From the NCBI RefSeq assembly GCF_001592965.1, contig NZ_LRPC01000023.1, forward strand, positions 185,740 through 249,739: a stretch of 64,000 bases of DNA. The letters are read 5' to 3'. Position numbers and translations under genes: made by a program. Below, piece by piece: positions 17,846 through 26,379 of this stretch. The notes under the pieces are model-generated. The model was not told where the DNA came from. It searched no databases and saw only the letters and a list, made by a program, of their open reading frames with translations. Source of the DNA: Roseivirga spongicola (GTDB taxonomy: Bacteria; Bacteroidota; Bacteroidia; Cytophagales; Cyclobacteriaceae). Within the stretch, counting starts at the first letter, position 1. The number at the start of each line of letters is the position of its first letter.

Positions 17846-18709
17846 ATGGAAGAATCGGGTAATTTGAATAACAATGAGCTTAAAGCCTTGGTGTCATTAT
17901 TAGATGATGATGACATCGAGGTAGTTCAACATGTGGAAGATAGGATAATGGCTTTGGGTACGTATATAATACCGTACTTAGAGTTTGAGTGGGAGAGCAG
18001 TTTTAACCCTGTTGTTCAGAAGCGTATAGAAGAACTCGTGCATAGCTTGCAATTTGAGCTCACCAAAGAAAAACTATATGCTTGGAAGGCACAAGGTGGC
18101 AAAGATCTGTTAGAGGGTATGTGGCTCATTAGTACCTATCAATATCCTGATTTGGAGTTAGAGCAACTCAGCAAAGAAATTGAGCAAATCTATTATGATG
18201 TATGGATGGAATTCAAAAGCGAGTTGCATCCGGTAGATCAAGTGAAGCTGATCAATTCGGTGTTGTTCAATAAGCTCAAGTTTGGAGCTAACACAAAGAA
18301 TTTTCATTCTCCGGGCAATTCAATGCTCAATGTGGTGCTGCAAACAAAAAAGGGTAATCCAATAGCCCTTTGCGTTATCTACATGTTGGTTGCCCAAAAA
18401 TTGAACCTGCCTATTTACGGAGTAAATTTGCCGAACCTTTTCGTAATGACTTACAAACAGGGAGATGTTCAATTTTACATCAACGCATTTAATAGGGGGC
18501 TAGTTTTTTCAAAAAAGGAGATAGATGAGTACTTAACTAATTTAAGACTCTCTCCAAACGATAAGTACTATGAGCCATGCGAAAATGTGGAAATCGTGGC
18601 CAGAGTTTTGAGAAACTTAAGTCATGCACATGAAAAGCTAGGCCACACAGAAAAGGTAGAAGAAGTGGCTGAAATGCTCAGAATAATTGAAGAGAAGGTA
18701 GATCAGTAA
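17846..18709 (+). CDS. SirB1-like transglutaminase-core family protein
   Basis: The 287-residue protein carries the transglutaminase-like core seen in SirB1/UPF0162 proteins: PGNSMLNVVLQTKKGNPIALCVIYMLVAQKLNLPIYGVNLP (residues about 150-193 in parts), with the Cys at LCVIY in the place of the family's nucleophile region. The N-terminal 80 residues look like a HEAT-type helical segment (EDRIMALGTYIIPYLE). Biochemical function is not established for the family. It starts 2 bases after the carboxyltransferase stop and its 3' end overlaps the convergent phosphopantetheinyl transferase by 7 bases. Confidence 0.85.
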   Translation: MEESGNLNNNELKALVSLLDDDDIEVVQHVEDRIMALGTYIIPYLEFEWESSFNPVVQKRIEELVHSLQFELTKEKLYAWKAQGGKDLLEGMWLISTYQYPDLELEQLSKEIEQIYYDVWMEFKSELHPVDQVKLINSVLFNKLKFGANTKNFHSPGNSMLNVVLQTKKGNPIALCVIYMLVAQKLNLPIYGVNLPNLFVMTYKQGDVQFYINAFNRGLVFSKKEIDEYLTNLRLSPNDKYYEPCENVEIVARVLRNLSHAHEKLGHTEKVEEVAEMLRIIEEKVDQ

Positions 18710-19326
18710 GCAATTACTGTAACCAAAGGAGTTTCGTTGGGCTGGTAAAGCTTGTATAGCGAAACTCCTTCTTTTTTCTCTATAATTTTACCTTCCCCGA
18801 GTTCTCGGTCTAAGTTTTTGGTGATTAACTGTTCAGCAAAGGCTAATTTAGTTCTCCCATGCAGTTTGTACAGGGCCTCTTTGGCAGACCAAACCTGTGT
18901 AAGTCTATGAATGTCTTGAGCCACCCATTCTCTCTCTGTAGAATGAATGAATTTGTGAGCAATTTTAACTACCTGATCACGCTCATGCTCAATGTCAATT
19001 CCAATGTCACCATCCAAATTAATAGCAGCGGCAGCAAAACCTTTAGCATGAGAAATAGAAAGGCCTATGCTTTCATCGCGTAAATGAGGTTTGCCAAACT
19101 GATCTTTGTAAATCTCAAAATCCCCATAAGGCTTAAGTAGTTCTTGTAAAGCGCACCTGGCGGCTAATGACTCTAAACGTCTTGATTCAACTTTAATTTC
19201 TGCTAAAGGTTCATCGTCCTTAATGCTCGAGCCCAAAGCGTCAAATAACTCATTTTCACTCTCAGTGATTTCCCAAATGGCAAACTGAATATTTGGTTCG
19301 TTTAAACCTTTTTTTATAATAGGCAT
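18703..19326 (-). CDS. 4'-phosphopantetheinyl transferase (Sfp type)
   Basis: Transfers the phosphopantetheine arm of CoA to carrier proteins. The 207-residue protein has the three expected motifs: GLSISHAKGFAAAAI (about residues 91-105), IGIDIEHERDQV (Mg-binding, about 111-122) and WSAKEALYKLHG (about 145-156). It is Sfp-like rather than AcpS-like by length and the WSxKEA motif. It is convergent with the SirB1-like gene (7-bp overlap) and divergent from the WD40 gene. Substrate (fatty acid ACP or secondary metabolism) cannot be told from context. Confidence 0.92.
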   Translation of the reverse strand: MPIIKKGLNEPNIQFAIWEITESENELFDALGSSIKDDEPLAEIKVESRRLESLAARCALQELLKPYGDFEIYKDQFGKPHLRDESIGLSISHAKGFAAAAINLDGDIGIDIEHERDQVVKIAHKFIHSTEREWVAQDIHRLTQVWSAKEALYKLHGRTKLAFAEQLITKNLDRELGEGKIIEKKEGVSLYKLYQPNETPLVTVIAY

Positions 19327-19390
19327 GTACTTACTGCGAATTTGATTTTGTGCTGCTTAATTTTGCAAGCCCTTTCAATGAGCCAAAGAT

Positions 19391-20317
19391 ATGTCTAAAA
19401 TTCAAGTCACTAAAGTAGATACTATCGCAGGTCATCAAGACTGTGTGTATACCATTGAAAAAGGTCCAAAAGAACATGTTTTTTTCTCTTCCGGAGGTGA
19501 TGGTGTAATTGCCGAGTGGGATTTGACCAAGCCACAAGAAGGACGAATGCTGGCAAAAGTTCCGAGTTCCGTGTATGCCCTTTGCTATTATCCGAAGCGG
19601 AACGCTTTAGTGGTAGGGCAAAACTTCGATGGAATCCACATTATAGATCTTGAAGAGCGCAAAGAGCGTGGATCTATTCAGCTTGGGAATACTCAGATTT
19701 TCGATATAAAAGTATTGAACGATAGGGTGTTTTGTTCTCTCGGTAACGGAGAAATCCACATTTTGGACATTACATCGCTAGAAACAATTAAAGTGATAAA
19801 AGCCTCAACCGAAAGTGCTAGGTGTATAGCAATTTCTGAAGTAAACAGAGAGTTTGCAGTTGGCTTTAGCGATAACCATATTCGGATTTATAACCTTCAC
19901 GATTTCAGTGAGAAAAGAGTAATTCCAGCCCATAAAATCTCTGTTTTCACAGTACAATATTCGCCAGATCAACGTTATCTACTCAGTGGCAGTAGAGATG
20001 CTCATTTAAAAATTTGGGATGTTGAATCTGATTATAGGCTTAAAGAGTCTATAGTGGCGCATATGTATGCAATTAACCATCTGGTTTTTAGTGCTGATGG
20101 CAAACATTTTGTAACTTGTAGCATGGATAAGTCAATAAAGGTCTGGGATGCCGAGACTTTCCATCTGCTAAAAGTCATAGACAAAGCGCGACACGCAGGT
20201 CACGGTACTTCAGTCAATAAAGTACTATGGACCAACTTCAACAACCTACTATTGTCGGCAAGTGACGACCGGAGTATTTCAATCTGGGATATCAATTTTA
20301 AATTTTCTGAGGAATGA
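19391..20317 (+). CDS. WD40 repeat protein
   Basis: A 308-residue cytoplasmic protein (no signal peptide) composed of about seven WD40 blades; clear repeats end in EWDL, KIWDV, KVWDA and SIWDI, with intervening GSRDAHL, CSMDKSI and SASDDRS turns. WD40 propellers are scaffolds; partner unknown. Its TGA overlaps the ATG of the DivIVA-like gene (ATGA at 20314-20317), so the two are likely translated together and may act together. Confidence 0.93.
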   Translation: MSKIQVTKVDTIAGHQDCVYTIEKGPKEHVFFSSGGDGVIAEWDLTKPQEGRMLAKVPSSVYALCYYPKRNALVVGQNFDGIHIIDLEERKERGSIQLGNTQIFDIKVLNDRVFCSLGNGEIHILDITSLETIKVIKASTESARCIAISEVNREFAVGFSDNHIRIYNLHDFSEKRVIPAHKISVFTVQYSPDQRYLLSGSRDAHLKIWDVESDYRLKESIVAHMYAINHLVFSADGKHFVTCSMDKSIKVWDAETFHLLKVIDKARHAGHGTSVNKVLWTNFNNLLLSASDDRSISIWDINFKFSEE

Positions 20318-21168
20318 ATATTACACCATTAGAAATTAGACAAAAGGAGTTCGAAAAGAACTTCAGAGGCTTTGACAAAGACGAGGTTAAAGCCTTTTTA
20401 AACTCTCTTTCCATAGAGTGGGAGAAGCTAAACGATTTAAACAAGGAATTAAAGTTTAAGTTGGAAGCGGCTCATGAAGAAGTGAAGAAGCTGCGCGAAG
20501 TAGAAAACTCACTATTCAAAACATTGAAAACGGCAGAAGATACTGGCGCCAACATGATTGAGCAGGCAACCAGAACAGCTGAGCTTCATATGCGTGAAAC
20601 CGAAATGAAGGCTGATGCATTGATGAGCGAAGCAAAGTCTAGAGCGAAGTCTATCATAGAAGATGCTGAAGATAGAGCTGGCCAGATTGTAGAAGATATG
20701 GAAGACGAAATTCGTCAGCTCGAACAGGTTTTCAGAAGCCTCGATGCCAATAAGGCCTCTTTGATGGGAGACTTAAAAATGTTGGCAGAAGATATCCTAT
20801 CTAAGCTCGGTCGTCACGAAGATTTTCCGGCAGATATTAAACCTCATATAAAGAAGGCCAAAGAATTGGCCAGAGAGGTGAATGAGAATAATGGCCCGGT
20901 GGATGTGAATAAAATTATTGCCCACAACGAGAAAAAGGAAGCTGAGGCCAGTATCGATGAAATGGTAGAAGATACTGACGATGAGGATTCAATTGCTATG
21001 GTAGAAGATATTGATGAAACTCCTCAAACTACCGAAACCAAAGAAATTAAGCCGGAGCAGCCGAAGCCAGAAGAACCGAAGGCCGAAAAGCCAAAGAAGC
21101 AAGAACAAGTAATGGAAGGGGTTTCTGAGAATAAGGAAAAAGGCTCTTTCTTCGATCAGTTCGACTGA
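20314..21168 (+). CDS. DivIVA/GpsB-domain coiled-coil protein
   Basis: The 284-residue protein opens with the DivIVA lipid-binding signature ITPLEIRQKEFEKNFRGFDKDEVKAFL (residues about 3-29, in parts) followed by about 130 residues of coiled coil, then an acidic, Pro/Glu/Lys-rich low-complexity tail (about 205-284). DivIVA-like proteins in Gram-positives mark curved membrane and recruit division or growth proteins; the role in Bacteroidota is less clear. Translationally coupled to the WD40 gene. Confidence 0.9.
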   Translation: MNITPLEIRQKEFEKNFRGFDKDEVKAFLNSLSIEWEKLNDLNKELKFKLEAAHEEVKKLREVENSLFKTLKTAEDTGANMIEQATRTAELHMRETEMKADALMSEAKSRAKSIIEDAEDRAGQIVEDMEDEIRQLEQVFRSLDANKASLMGDLKMLAEDILSKLGRHEDFPADIKPHIKKAKELAREVNENNGPVDVNKIIAHNEKKEAEASIDEMVEDTDDEDSIAMVEDIDETPQTTETKEIKPEQPKPEEPKAEKPKKQEQVMEGVSENKEKGSFFDQFD

Positions 21169-21251
21169 TTCAATTAACTCACCTCACGCCATAGATGGTG
21201 TCATCACCATTGGACGATTGAGGATATTCATTCCAATATTTAAGCGAATCG

Positions 21252-21617
21252 ATGAATAAAGATATCGTTGCACTGGAAGGCATGGAGTTCTATGCCTTTC
21301 ATGGTTTTTATGAAGAGGAGAGAGAAAAGGGTAATCATTTTGTGGTGGATGTTGCCCTGACTACCTCATTCGAAAAGGCCGCTGAAACAGACGAGCTTTC
21401 CGGAACCGTCAACTACGAAGAGCTTCATGCCTTGGTGAAGGCTGAAATGGAAATATCGACCAAACTTTTAGAGCGAGTTGCCGGCAGAATCATTGAAAAG
21501 TGCTTCGAGCAGTTTCCAACAGTTACAGAAGTAAAAGTAGCTGTGGCTAAGAAGAACCCACCTATTGATGCTCCTATTGCTCAATCTAAGATTACAATGA
21601 TCAGGGTGCGTAAGTAG
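21252..21617 (+). CDS. folB: Dihydroneopterin aldolase
   Basis: Folate pathway enzyme converting 7,8-dihydroneopterin to 6-hydroxymethyl-dihydropterin and glycolaldehyde. At 121 residues it has the standard length; motifs GMEFYAFHGFYEEEREKGN (about 9-27), the Glu in VNYEELHALV, LLERVAGRIIEKCF and the C-terminal KKNPPIDAPIAQSKITM are typical. The next folate enzyme, folK, lies about 3 kb away at 24848. Confidence 0.94.
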   Translation: MNKDIVALEGMEFYAFHGFYEEEREKGNHFVVDVALTTSFEKAAETDELSGTVNYEELHALVKAEMEISTKLLERVAGRIIEKCFEQFPTVTEVKVAVAKKNPPIDAPIAQSKITMIRVRK

Positions 21618-21627
21618 TCAGTGATAC

Positions 21628-21703
21628 CGTCATTCCCGCGTAGGCGGGAATCCCTAAATCTTTTTCAATACCATTGAGATCCACAATCAGGTCGGGGATG
21701 ACG
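21628..21703. repeat. REP/MITE-like palindromic element
   Basis: A 76-bp intergenic segment bounded by inverted CGTCAT...ATGACG ends (CGTCATTCCCG / CGGGGATGACG) with an internal perfect palindrome ATTCCCGC-GTAG-GCGGGAAT (21632-21651). It is more GC-rich than its surroundings. The sequence type resembles dispersed extragenic palindromes common in many bacteria. It may also end transcription of folB, though no T-run follows. No second full copy was seen in this window. Confidence 0.7.
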
Positions 21704-21767
21704 TTCTATTTACGATTTCGATTCCTGATTTTCAAAACAATCCCCCATCTTGCGGCCTTTCTAAGAA

Positions 21768-23651
21768 ATGACTCCAGCGCAAGCCGAAATATCCAAACTA
21801 ATCGATCTTCTGAAAATAGAGAAGGACGAAGACTATGCTCAGTATCAGAAAAAGATGCTGAATACTTCTTTAGAAGAACGCAGAAAACAAGGGGTGACCT
21901 GGTACCCAGCGGTGAAGGTAAATCACTTCATTAGTACAGGGGAGCGCTGGACCGTAGAGGTAGAACGGACTTCTCATCTCGAACAAAATCATGCTTTCCA
22001 GTCGGGAGCAGTGGTGAGCTTGTTTCTTGGTGAAGACGAAAAGGACAGTACTACTCAAGGTGTCATTAGCTTTATTAGAGATAACAAAATGCGAATTGTT
22101 ATCAATAGTGATGAGCTGCCCGATTGGATTAACGATGGTAAGCTTGGAGTGAATCTGCTCTTCGATGAAGGTAGCTACCGCGAGATGAAAAAGGCACTGA
22201 AAGAAGTGCTGAATGCAGAGCATGGCAGACTAGCTGACTTAAGAGAAATCTTCTATGGTGCCAAAGAGCCCTCATTTAAAAATGGTTTTGAGTTCCAATC
22301 GGTCAACCTCAATGAAAGCCAGAATAAGGCGCTCACCAATATCTTTAATGCGCAAGATATAGCCATTATTCATGGCCCTCCGGGAACGGGCAAGACTACC
22401 ACTTTGGTCAATGCCATAAAGGAAGTGGTGAAAAATGAGCGCCAAGTGATGGTTTGTGCTCAAAGCAATGCTGCTGTCGATTTGCTGGTCGAAAAACTAG
22501 ATAGCCTAGGACTAGATGTTTTACGACTGGGCCACCCGGCCAGACTTACTCCAGAGGTGATTGAGAATAGCTTGGATGTTAAAATCTCTGGTCATGCTTA
22601 TTTCAAAGAACTTCGAGAAATTAGAAAGCGGTCTGAAGAGTACCGAAGAATGGCAGGTAAATACAAACGCAACTTCGGTCATCATGAACGCATGCAGCGC
22701 GACCTGCTGAGAAAGGAAGCTCGAATGCTAAAGGAAGATGCCGATAGAATAGAGCAGCACATTACAGAAGATTTGCTCGATAGAGCACAGGTAATTGCTT
22801 GTACTTTGGTTGGTTCAACCCATTCGTTGGTTAATGACAGAATCTTCAAGACAGTCTTTATCGATGAAGCTTCTCAAGCGCTGGAACCAGGTGCCTGGAT
22901 AGCCATTCGCAAAGCTTATCGCGTAGTAATGGCTGGTGATCATTTACAGTTGCCTCCCACGGTAAAGTCTATCAAGGCGGCTAAAGAAGGGTTAGAGAAT
23001 ACACTCTTTGAGAAAGCAATGAAGATTCCACCTGCTTCTGTTATGCTGGAAACTCAGTACCGCATGCATCCTCAGATTATGCAATTCTCAAGCGATTATT
23101 TCTATGAAGGAGGTTTGAAAACTGCTGACTCGGTAATTGAAAGGGAAAGAGAATCGACTGTTGAACACTTTGTGTTTATTGACACTGCCGGAACTGGTTT
23201 TTCTGAAAAAGTGAAGAAGCAAACGCTCAGCACTTATAATGAGGAGGAGGCCGCTCTATTAGTGAAGCACCTTGCTGATAACCTTCAAGTAGATATGTCG
23301 ATCGGAATAATTGCTCCGTATAAAGCTCAAACTGAAGTTCTCAGAGAGCTGATAAAGGACAATGAAGCTTTCGATGAGGTTCGTGATAACATAAGCATCA
23401 ATTCAGTAGATGCGTTTCAAGGGCAGGAGAGAGATATTATCTATATCAGCCTCACACGTTCCAATGACAAAAATGAGATAGGTTTCCTTAAGGAATATCG
23501 CAGGATGAATGTAGCCATGACCCGAGCCAAAACTCAATTAGTAATTATTGGTGACTCTGGAACTCTAGGAAAGGACAACTTTTACAATGCCGTTTTAGAC
23601 TATGCTCAGAAGGTTGGAGGCTACAGAAGTGCCTTTGAGTTTTTGTATTAG
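21768..23651 (+). CDS. SF1B helicase of the UPF1/IGHMBP2 family
   Basis: The 627-residue ATPase has motif I GPPGTGKTTT (about residues 204-213), Ia CAQSNAAVDLL, motif II DEASQALEPG (about 365-374), motif III GDHLQLPPT, the QYRMHPQ motif, and motifs V/VI SVDAFQGQERD and VAMTRAK. The N-terminal part contains the beta-barrel (1B) insertion typical of SMUBP-2-like helicases. It presumably unwinds DNA or RNA; no partner genes point to a specific pathway. Confidence 0.93.
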   Translation: MTPAQAEISKLIDLLKIEKDEDYAQYQKKMLNTSLEERRKQGVTWYPAVKVNHFISTGERWTVEVERTSHLEQNHAFQSGAVVSLFLGEDEKDSTTQGVISFIRDNKMRIVINSDELPDWINDGKLGVNLLFDEGSYREMKKALKEVLNAEHGRLADLREIFYGAKEPSFKNGFEFQSVNLNESQNKALTNIFNAQDIAIIHGPPGTGKTTTLVNAIKEVVKNERQVMVCAQSNAAVDLLVEKLDSLGLDVLRLGHPARLTPEVIENSLDVKISGHAYFKELREIRKRSEEYRRMAGKYKRNFGHHERMQRDLLRKEARMLKEDADRIEQHITEDLLDRAQVIACTLVGSTHSLVNDRIFKTVFIDEASQALEPGAWIAIRKAYRVVMAGDHLQLPPTVKSIKAAKEGLENTLFEKAMKIPPASVMLETQYRMHPQIMQFSSDYFYEGGLKTADSVIERERESTVEHFVFIDTAGTGFSEKVKKQTLSTYNEEEAALLVKHLADNLQVDMSIGIIAPYKAQTEVLRELIKDNEAFDEVRDNISINSVDAFQGQERDIIYISLTRSNDKNEIGFLKEYRRMNVAMTRAKTQLVIIGDSGTLGKDNFYNAVLDYAQKVGGYRSAFEFLY

Positions 23652-23653
23652 AG

Positions 23654-23692
23654 AAAAAAAGAAAGGAAGCTATATAGCTTCCTTTCTTTTTT
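23654..23692. terminator. Bidirectional terminator that also encodes the BioB C-terminus
   Basis: A perfect palindrome AAAGAAAGGAAGCTA / TAGCTTCCTTTCTTT with T-rich ends on both strands. It ends the helicase gene on the plus strand; on the minus strand the bioB stop codon (23670-23672) lies in the centre of the hairpin and the last codons of bioB form one arm. Confidence 0.9.
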
Positions 23693-24773
23693 GATTGGCC
23701 TTTTTAGTGGCTTCTACGTTCTTTTCAATTCTGTGCTTAGGACGACTCCATTTCACTTTCTCTCCTTCTTCAGGAGTCATTTCATCCATAGGTAATGGCT
23801 GAGGTTTGGCTCCTTTTGCATATGGTTTCATAGGGTTGATTCCTAAGATATTGAACAACTCCATGTCCTCATTAACATCAGGATTCGGAGTGGTTAATAG
23901 TTTGTCTCCTGCAAAAATAGAACCTGCTCCTGCCAAGAAACAGAAGGCCTGACCTTCTTTGCTCATTTCGGTTCTACCTGCTGAAAGCCTGACGGTGGTA
24001 GTAGGAAGTACAATTCTTGTAGTAGCCACCATACGGATCATATCCCAGATCGGTACTACTTGCTGCTCTTCTAAAGGTGTTCCTTCAACCGAAACCAGCG
24101 CGTTAATTGGAACTGATTCAGGTTGTGGGCTTAGAGATGATAACGCTACCAGCATGCCGGCTCTATCTTCAATAGATTCTCCCATTCCAATGATTCCGCC
24201 ACTACACACCGTTACGTTCGTCTTGCGAACATTTTTCAGGGTCTCAAGTCTGTCTTCCCAACCACGAGTAGAGATTATCTCTTTATAATATTCTTCCGAT
24301 GAATCTAGGTTATGGTTATAGGCATAAAGTCCTGCTTCTGCCAAACGCTGAGCTTGATTTTCTGTTAACATCCCTAGCGTACAACATACTTCCATATCTA
24401 GCGAGTTGATGGTGCGAACCATGTCCAACACTTGATCGAACTCTGGGCCGTCTTCCACATTTCTCCAAGCGGCTCCCATACAAACTCTAGATGAGCCTGA
24501 AGATTTTGCTCGTAGGGCCTGCGCCTTCACTTGTTGAACAGTCATCAAGTCATTGGTCTCAATGTCTGTATGATAACGCGCTGCTTGCGGACAGTACCCG
24601 CAGTCTTCTGGGCAACCTCCAGTCTTAATGGAGAGCAAAGTACTTACCTGTACTTCATTGGGGTTGTGATATTTTCTGTGAATCGATGCTGCTTCATAGA
24701 CCAAGTCTAGCAATGGTCTATTATAGATTTCAAGAATCTCCTCTTTCGTCCAGTCGTGTCTTAGTTCACTCAT
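23670..24773 (-). CDS. bioB: Biotin synthase (radical SAM)
   Basis: Inserts sulfur into dethiobiotin. The start at 24773 (MSELRHDWTKEEI) fits the family; an in-frame ATG at 24830 would add 19 residues and overlap the folK promoter region. The radical SAM cluster motif is CPEDCGYC (about residues 54-61), with auxiliary-cluster cysteines in SRVCMGAAWR and CCTLGML, and AGR-TEMSKEGQAFCFLAGA further on. The protein (367 residues) has a lysine- and arginine-rich tail beyond the core domain, part of which is encoded within the terminator hairpin. Other bio genes are not present here. Confidence 0.96.
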   Translation of the reverse strand: MSELRHDWTKEEILEIYNRPLLDLVYEAASIHRKYHNPNEVQVSTLLSIKTGGCPEDCGYCPQAARYHTDIETNDLMTVQQVKAQALRAKSSGSSRVCMGAAWRNVEDGPEFDQVLDMVRTINSLDMEVCCTLGMLTENQAQRLAEAGLYAYNHNLDSSEEYYKEIISTRGWEDRLETLKNVRKTNVTVCSGGIIGMGESIEDRAGMLVALSSLSPQPESVPINALVSVEGTPLEEQQVVPIWDMIRMVATTRIVLPTTTVRLSAGRTEMSKEGQAFCFLAGAGSIFAGDKLLTTPNPDVNEDMELFNILGINPMKPYAKGAKPQPLPMDEMTPEEGEKVKWSRPKHRIEKNVEATKKANQKRKEAI

Positions 24774-24847
24774 GTATTCTTGCTTATGAAGTGGCAAAAT
24801 ACTTAGGTAGCCCTTCAACTCCAATAACAAAGCCTATATTTGCAGCC

Positions 24848-25336
24848 ATGTCTGGAATTTATCTTTTACTAGGATCCAATATTGGACGAAGATTGAAGAA
24901 TCTCGATCGAGCTAAAGAATTGATAGTCAGTAATGGTATAACCATAAAGAAGGAGTCTCAGATATACGAGACCGCAGCTTGGGGGAATGAAGATCAAGAG
25001 GCGTTCTTAAATCAAGTAATTGAGATAGAAACTAAGAAATCTCCTCAGCGTCTGCTTCAGATCACTCAGCTTATAGAAAATGAAATGGGTAGGGTTCGTT
25101 ACGAGAAGTGGGGTAAACGACTCATTGATATAGATATTCTTTACTTCAATGATCTGATTTTTCAAGAGAACGACTTGAGTTTGCCTCACCCAGGGATTGC
25201 AGACAGAAGGTTTACATTAGTACCCTTGGTAGAAATTGCTTCAGAAATGGTGCATCCGGTTCTGGAGAAAACTCAAGCTGAACTTCTTAGTGTTTGTGAA
25301 GATCAGCTAGAGGTTTCCGTGTTTGATCAATACTAG
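24848..25336 (+). CDS. folK: 2-amino-4-hydroxy-6-hydroxymethyldihydropteridine diphosphokinase
   Basis: HPPK of folate synthesis; transfers pyrophosphate from ATP to 6-hydroxymethyl-dihydropterin. The 162-residue protein starts at 24848 (MSGIYLLLGSNIGRR); an upstream in-frame ATG at 24686 would run through the divergent bioB gene. Motifs: LLGSNIG at the N-terminus, ENEMGRVRYEKWGKRLIDIDIL (about 77-98, in parts) and LPHPGIADRRFTLVPL. It is divergent from bioB and its stop overlaps the convergent esterase gene by 4 bases. Confidence 0.94.
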   Translation: MSGIYLLLGSNIGRRLKNLDRAKELIVSNGITIKKESQIYETAAWGNEDQEAFLNQVIEIETKKSPQRLLQITQLIENEMGRVRYEKWGKRLIDIDILYFNDLIFQENDLSLPHPGIADRRFTLVPLVEIASEMVHPVLEKTQAELLSVCEDQLEVSVFDQY

Positions 25337-26190
25337 TACTGGTGAAAAGCGTCTGAAACAAATTTGAGCACAACAGGTAGAGATTCTCTCCAATAGGTCC
25401 ACGTGTGCCCTCCTTGTCTAACTCGGTACTCATGCTGTATATCTTTTTTGCGCATGGCGATATGTACAAGGCTATTGCCCTCATAAAGAAAGTCATCATC
25501 TCCGCAGTCTATGAACCATCTAACAGAGCTTAGTTCTTTTACATCTCCTTCTTCAATTAATGAAAGGGCGTTGTGTCTTTTGAAATAGGTCTCTATTTCG
25601 GCATCAGATGCCTCAAGGTTCATGCGTTGCACCTGTTGTTTGTATTGTTCTAGCGAAAGAGGACCTATGTACGCACTCAATGGTGCTGCTGAAGAAAACA
25701 AATCTGGTCTGTGCATAGCGTACATAAATGTGCCACCGCCTCCCATAGAAAGACCAGATATGGCTCTAAACCTTTTCTCTTTTTTTATGCGATAAGTGTC
25801 TTCTACATAAGGCATTAATTCTTCGAAGAAGAAATCTTCGTATCTCCACTCGCTTTTTGGAATATTGAAGTAGCCTCGCTGGCCTGTATTGGCATCGGGC
25901 ATTACAATGATCATTGGGGTGGCGGAACCATCTTTAATGGCTTGGTCAGTAATTCTAAGTACCTCTCCAAATTGTACCCAACCTGTTTGATCGTCTCCTG
26001 CTCCATGAAGTAAATACAGGACTGGATAGCTTCTCTCGGAAGTCTCATAGTCAGGAGGAAGGTAGATGGCAAATTTCCTATCCATCTTCAATATCTCGCT
26101 TTTTAAGGAGAGGTTGTCGTAGACTTTGCCAGTTTGAGCTGATAAGCTGATAGCCGTTAGAAATAGGATTAATATGAAGCGCGTTTTCAT
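25333..26190 (-). CDS. Secreted alpha/beta-hydrolase esterase
   Basis: The 285-residue protein has a signal peptide (MKTRFILILFLTAISLSAQ), an esterase D/feruloyl-esterase fold with YPVLYLLHGAGDDQTGW (oxyanion region, about 55-71), the nucleophile elbow GLSMGGGG (about 146-153) and a late GGHTWTYWRESL containing the catalytic His. The Asp is probably in DCGDDDFLYEG. Likely a carbohydrate-ester or S-formylglutathione-like esterase acting in the periplasm; true substrate unknown. Confidence 0.88.
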   Translation of the reverse strand: MKTRFILILFLTAISLSAQTGKVYDNLSLKSEILKMDRKFAIYLPPDYETSERSYPVLYLLHGAGDDQTGWVQFGEVLRITDQAIKDGSATPMIIVMPDANTGQRGYFNIPKSEWRYEDFFFEELMPYVEDTYRIKKEKRFRAISGLSMGGGGTFMYAMHRPDLFSSAAPLSAYIGPLSLEQYKQQVQRMNLEASDAEIETYFKRHNALSLIEEGDVKELSSVRWFIDCGDDDFLYEGNSLVHIAMRKKDIQHEYRVRQGGHTWTYWRESLPVVLKFVSDAFHQY

Positions 26191-26326
26191 AAAAGTGATC
26201 GTGGTTTAATTAGAAAATTCCAGAAAAGACACTTCAATCACAATAGACATGTTATGAATGGTAGGGTTTTAGGTATTGGTTTTTTAGATGATAGAGTGAT
26301 TGGAAGAGAAAAGATTTTTTTGAAAA

Positions 26327-26354
26327 TAAAAAGCCCGATTCATAAGAATCAGGC
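26327..26354 (-). terminator. Intrinsic terminator after fabD
   Basis: On the minus strand a 9-bp stem GCCTGATTC-TTAT-GAATCGGGC (one G-U) is followed by TTTTTATTTT, about 25 bases after the fabD stop. The 26191-26379 gap otherwise shows nothing notable. Confidence 0.88.
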
Positions 26355-26379
26355 CTATAATATTATTCGGAAGGTGATT

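Noticed and set aside
21674..21934. 86-residue plus-strand ORF across the REP-like element
   Set aside because: Runs out of phase into the helicase gene and starts inside the repeat; the helicase ATG at 21768 with its motifs is the real frame.
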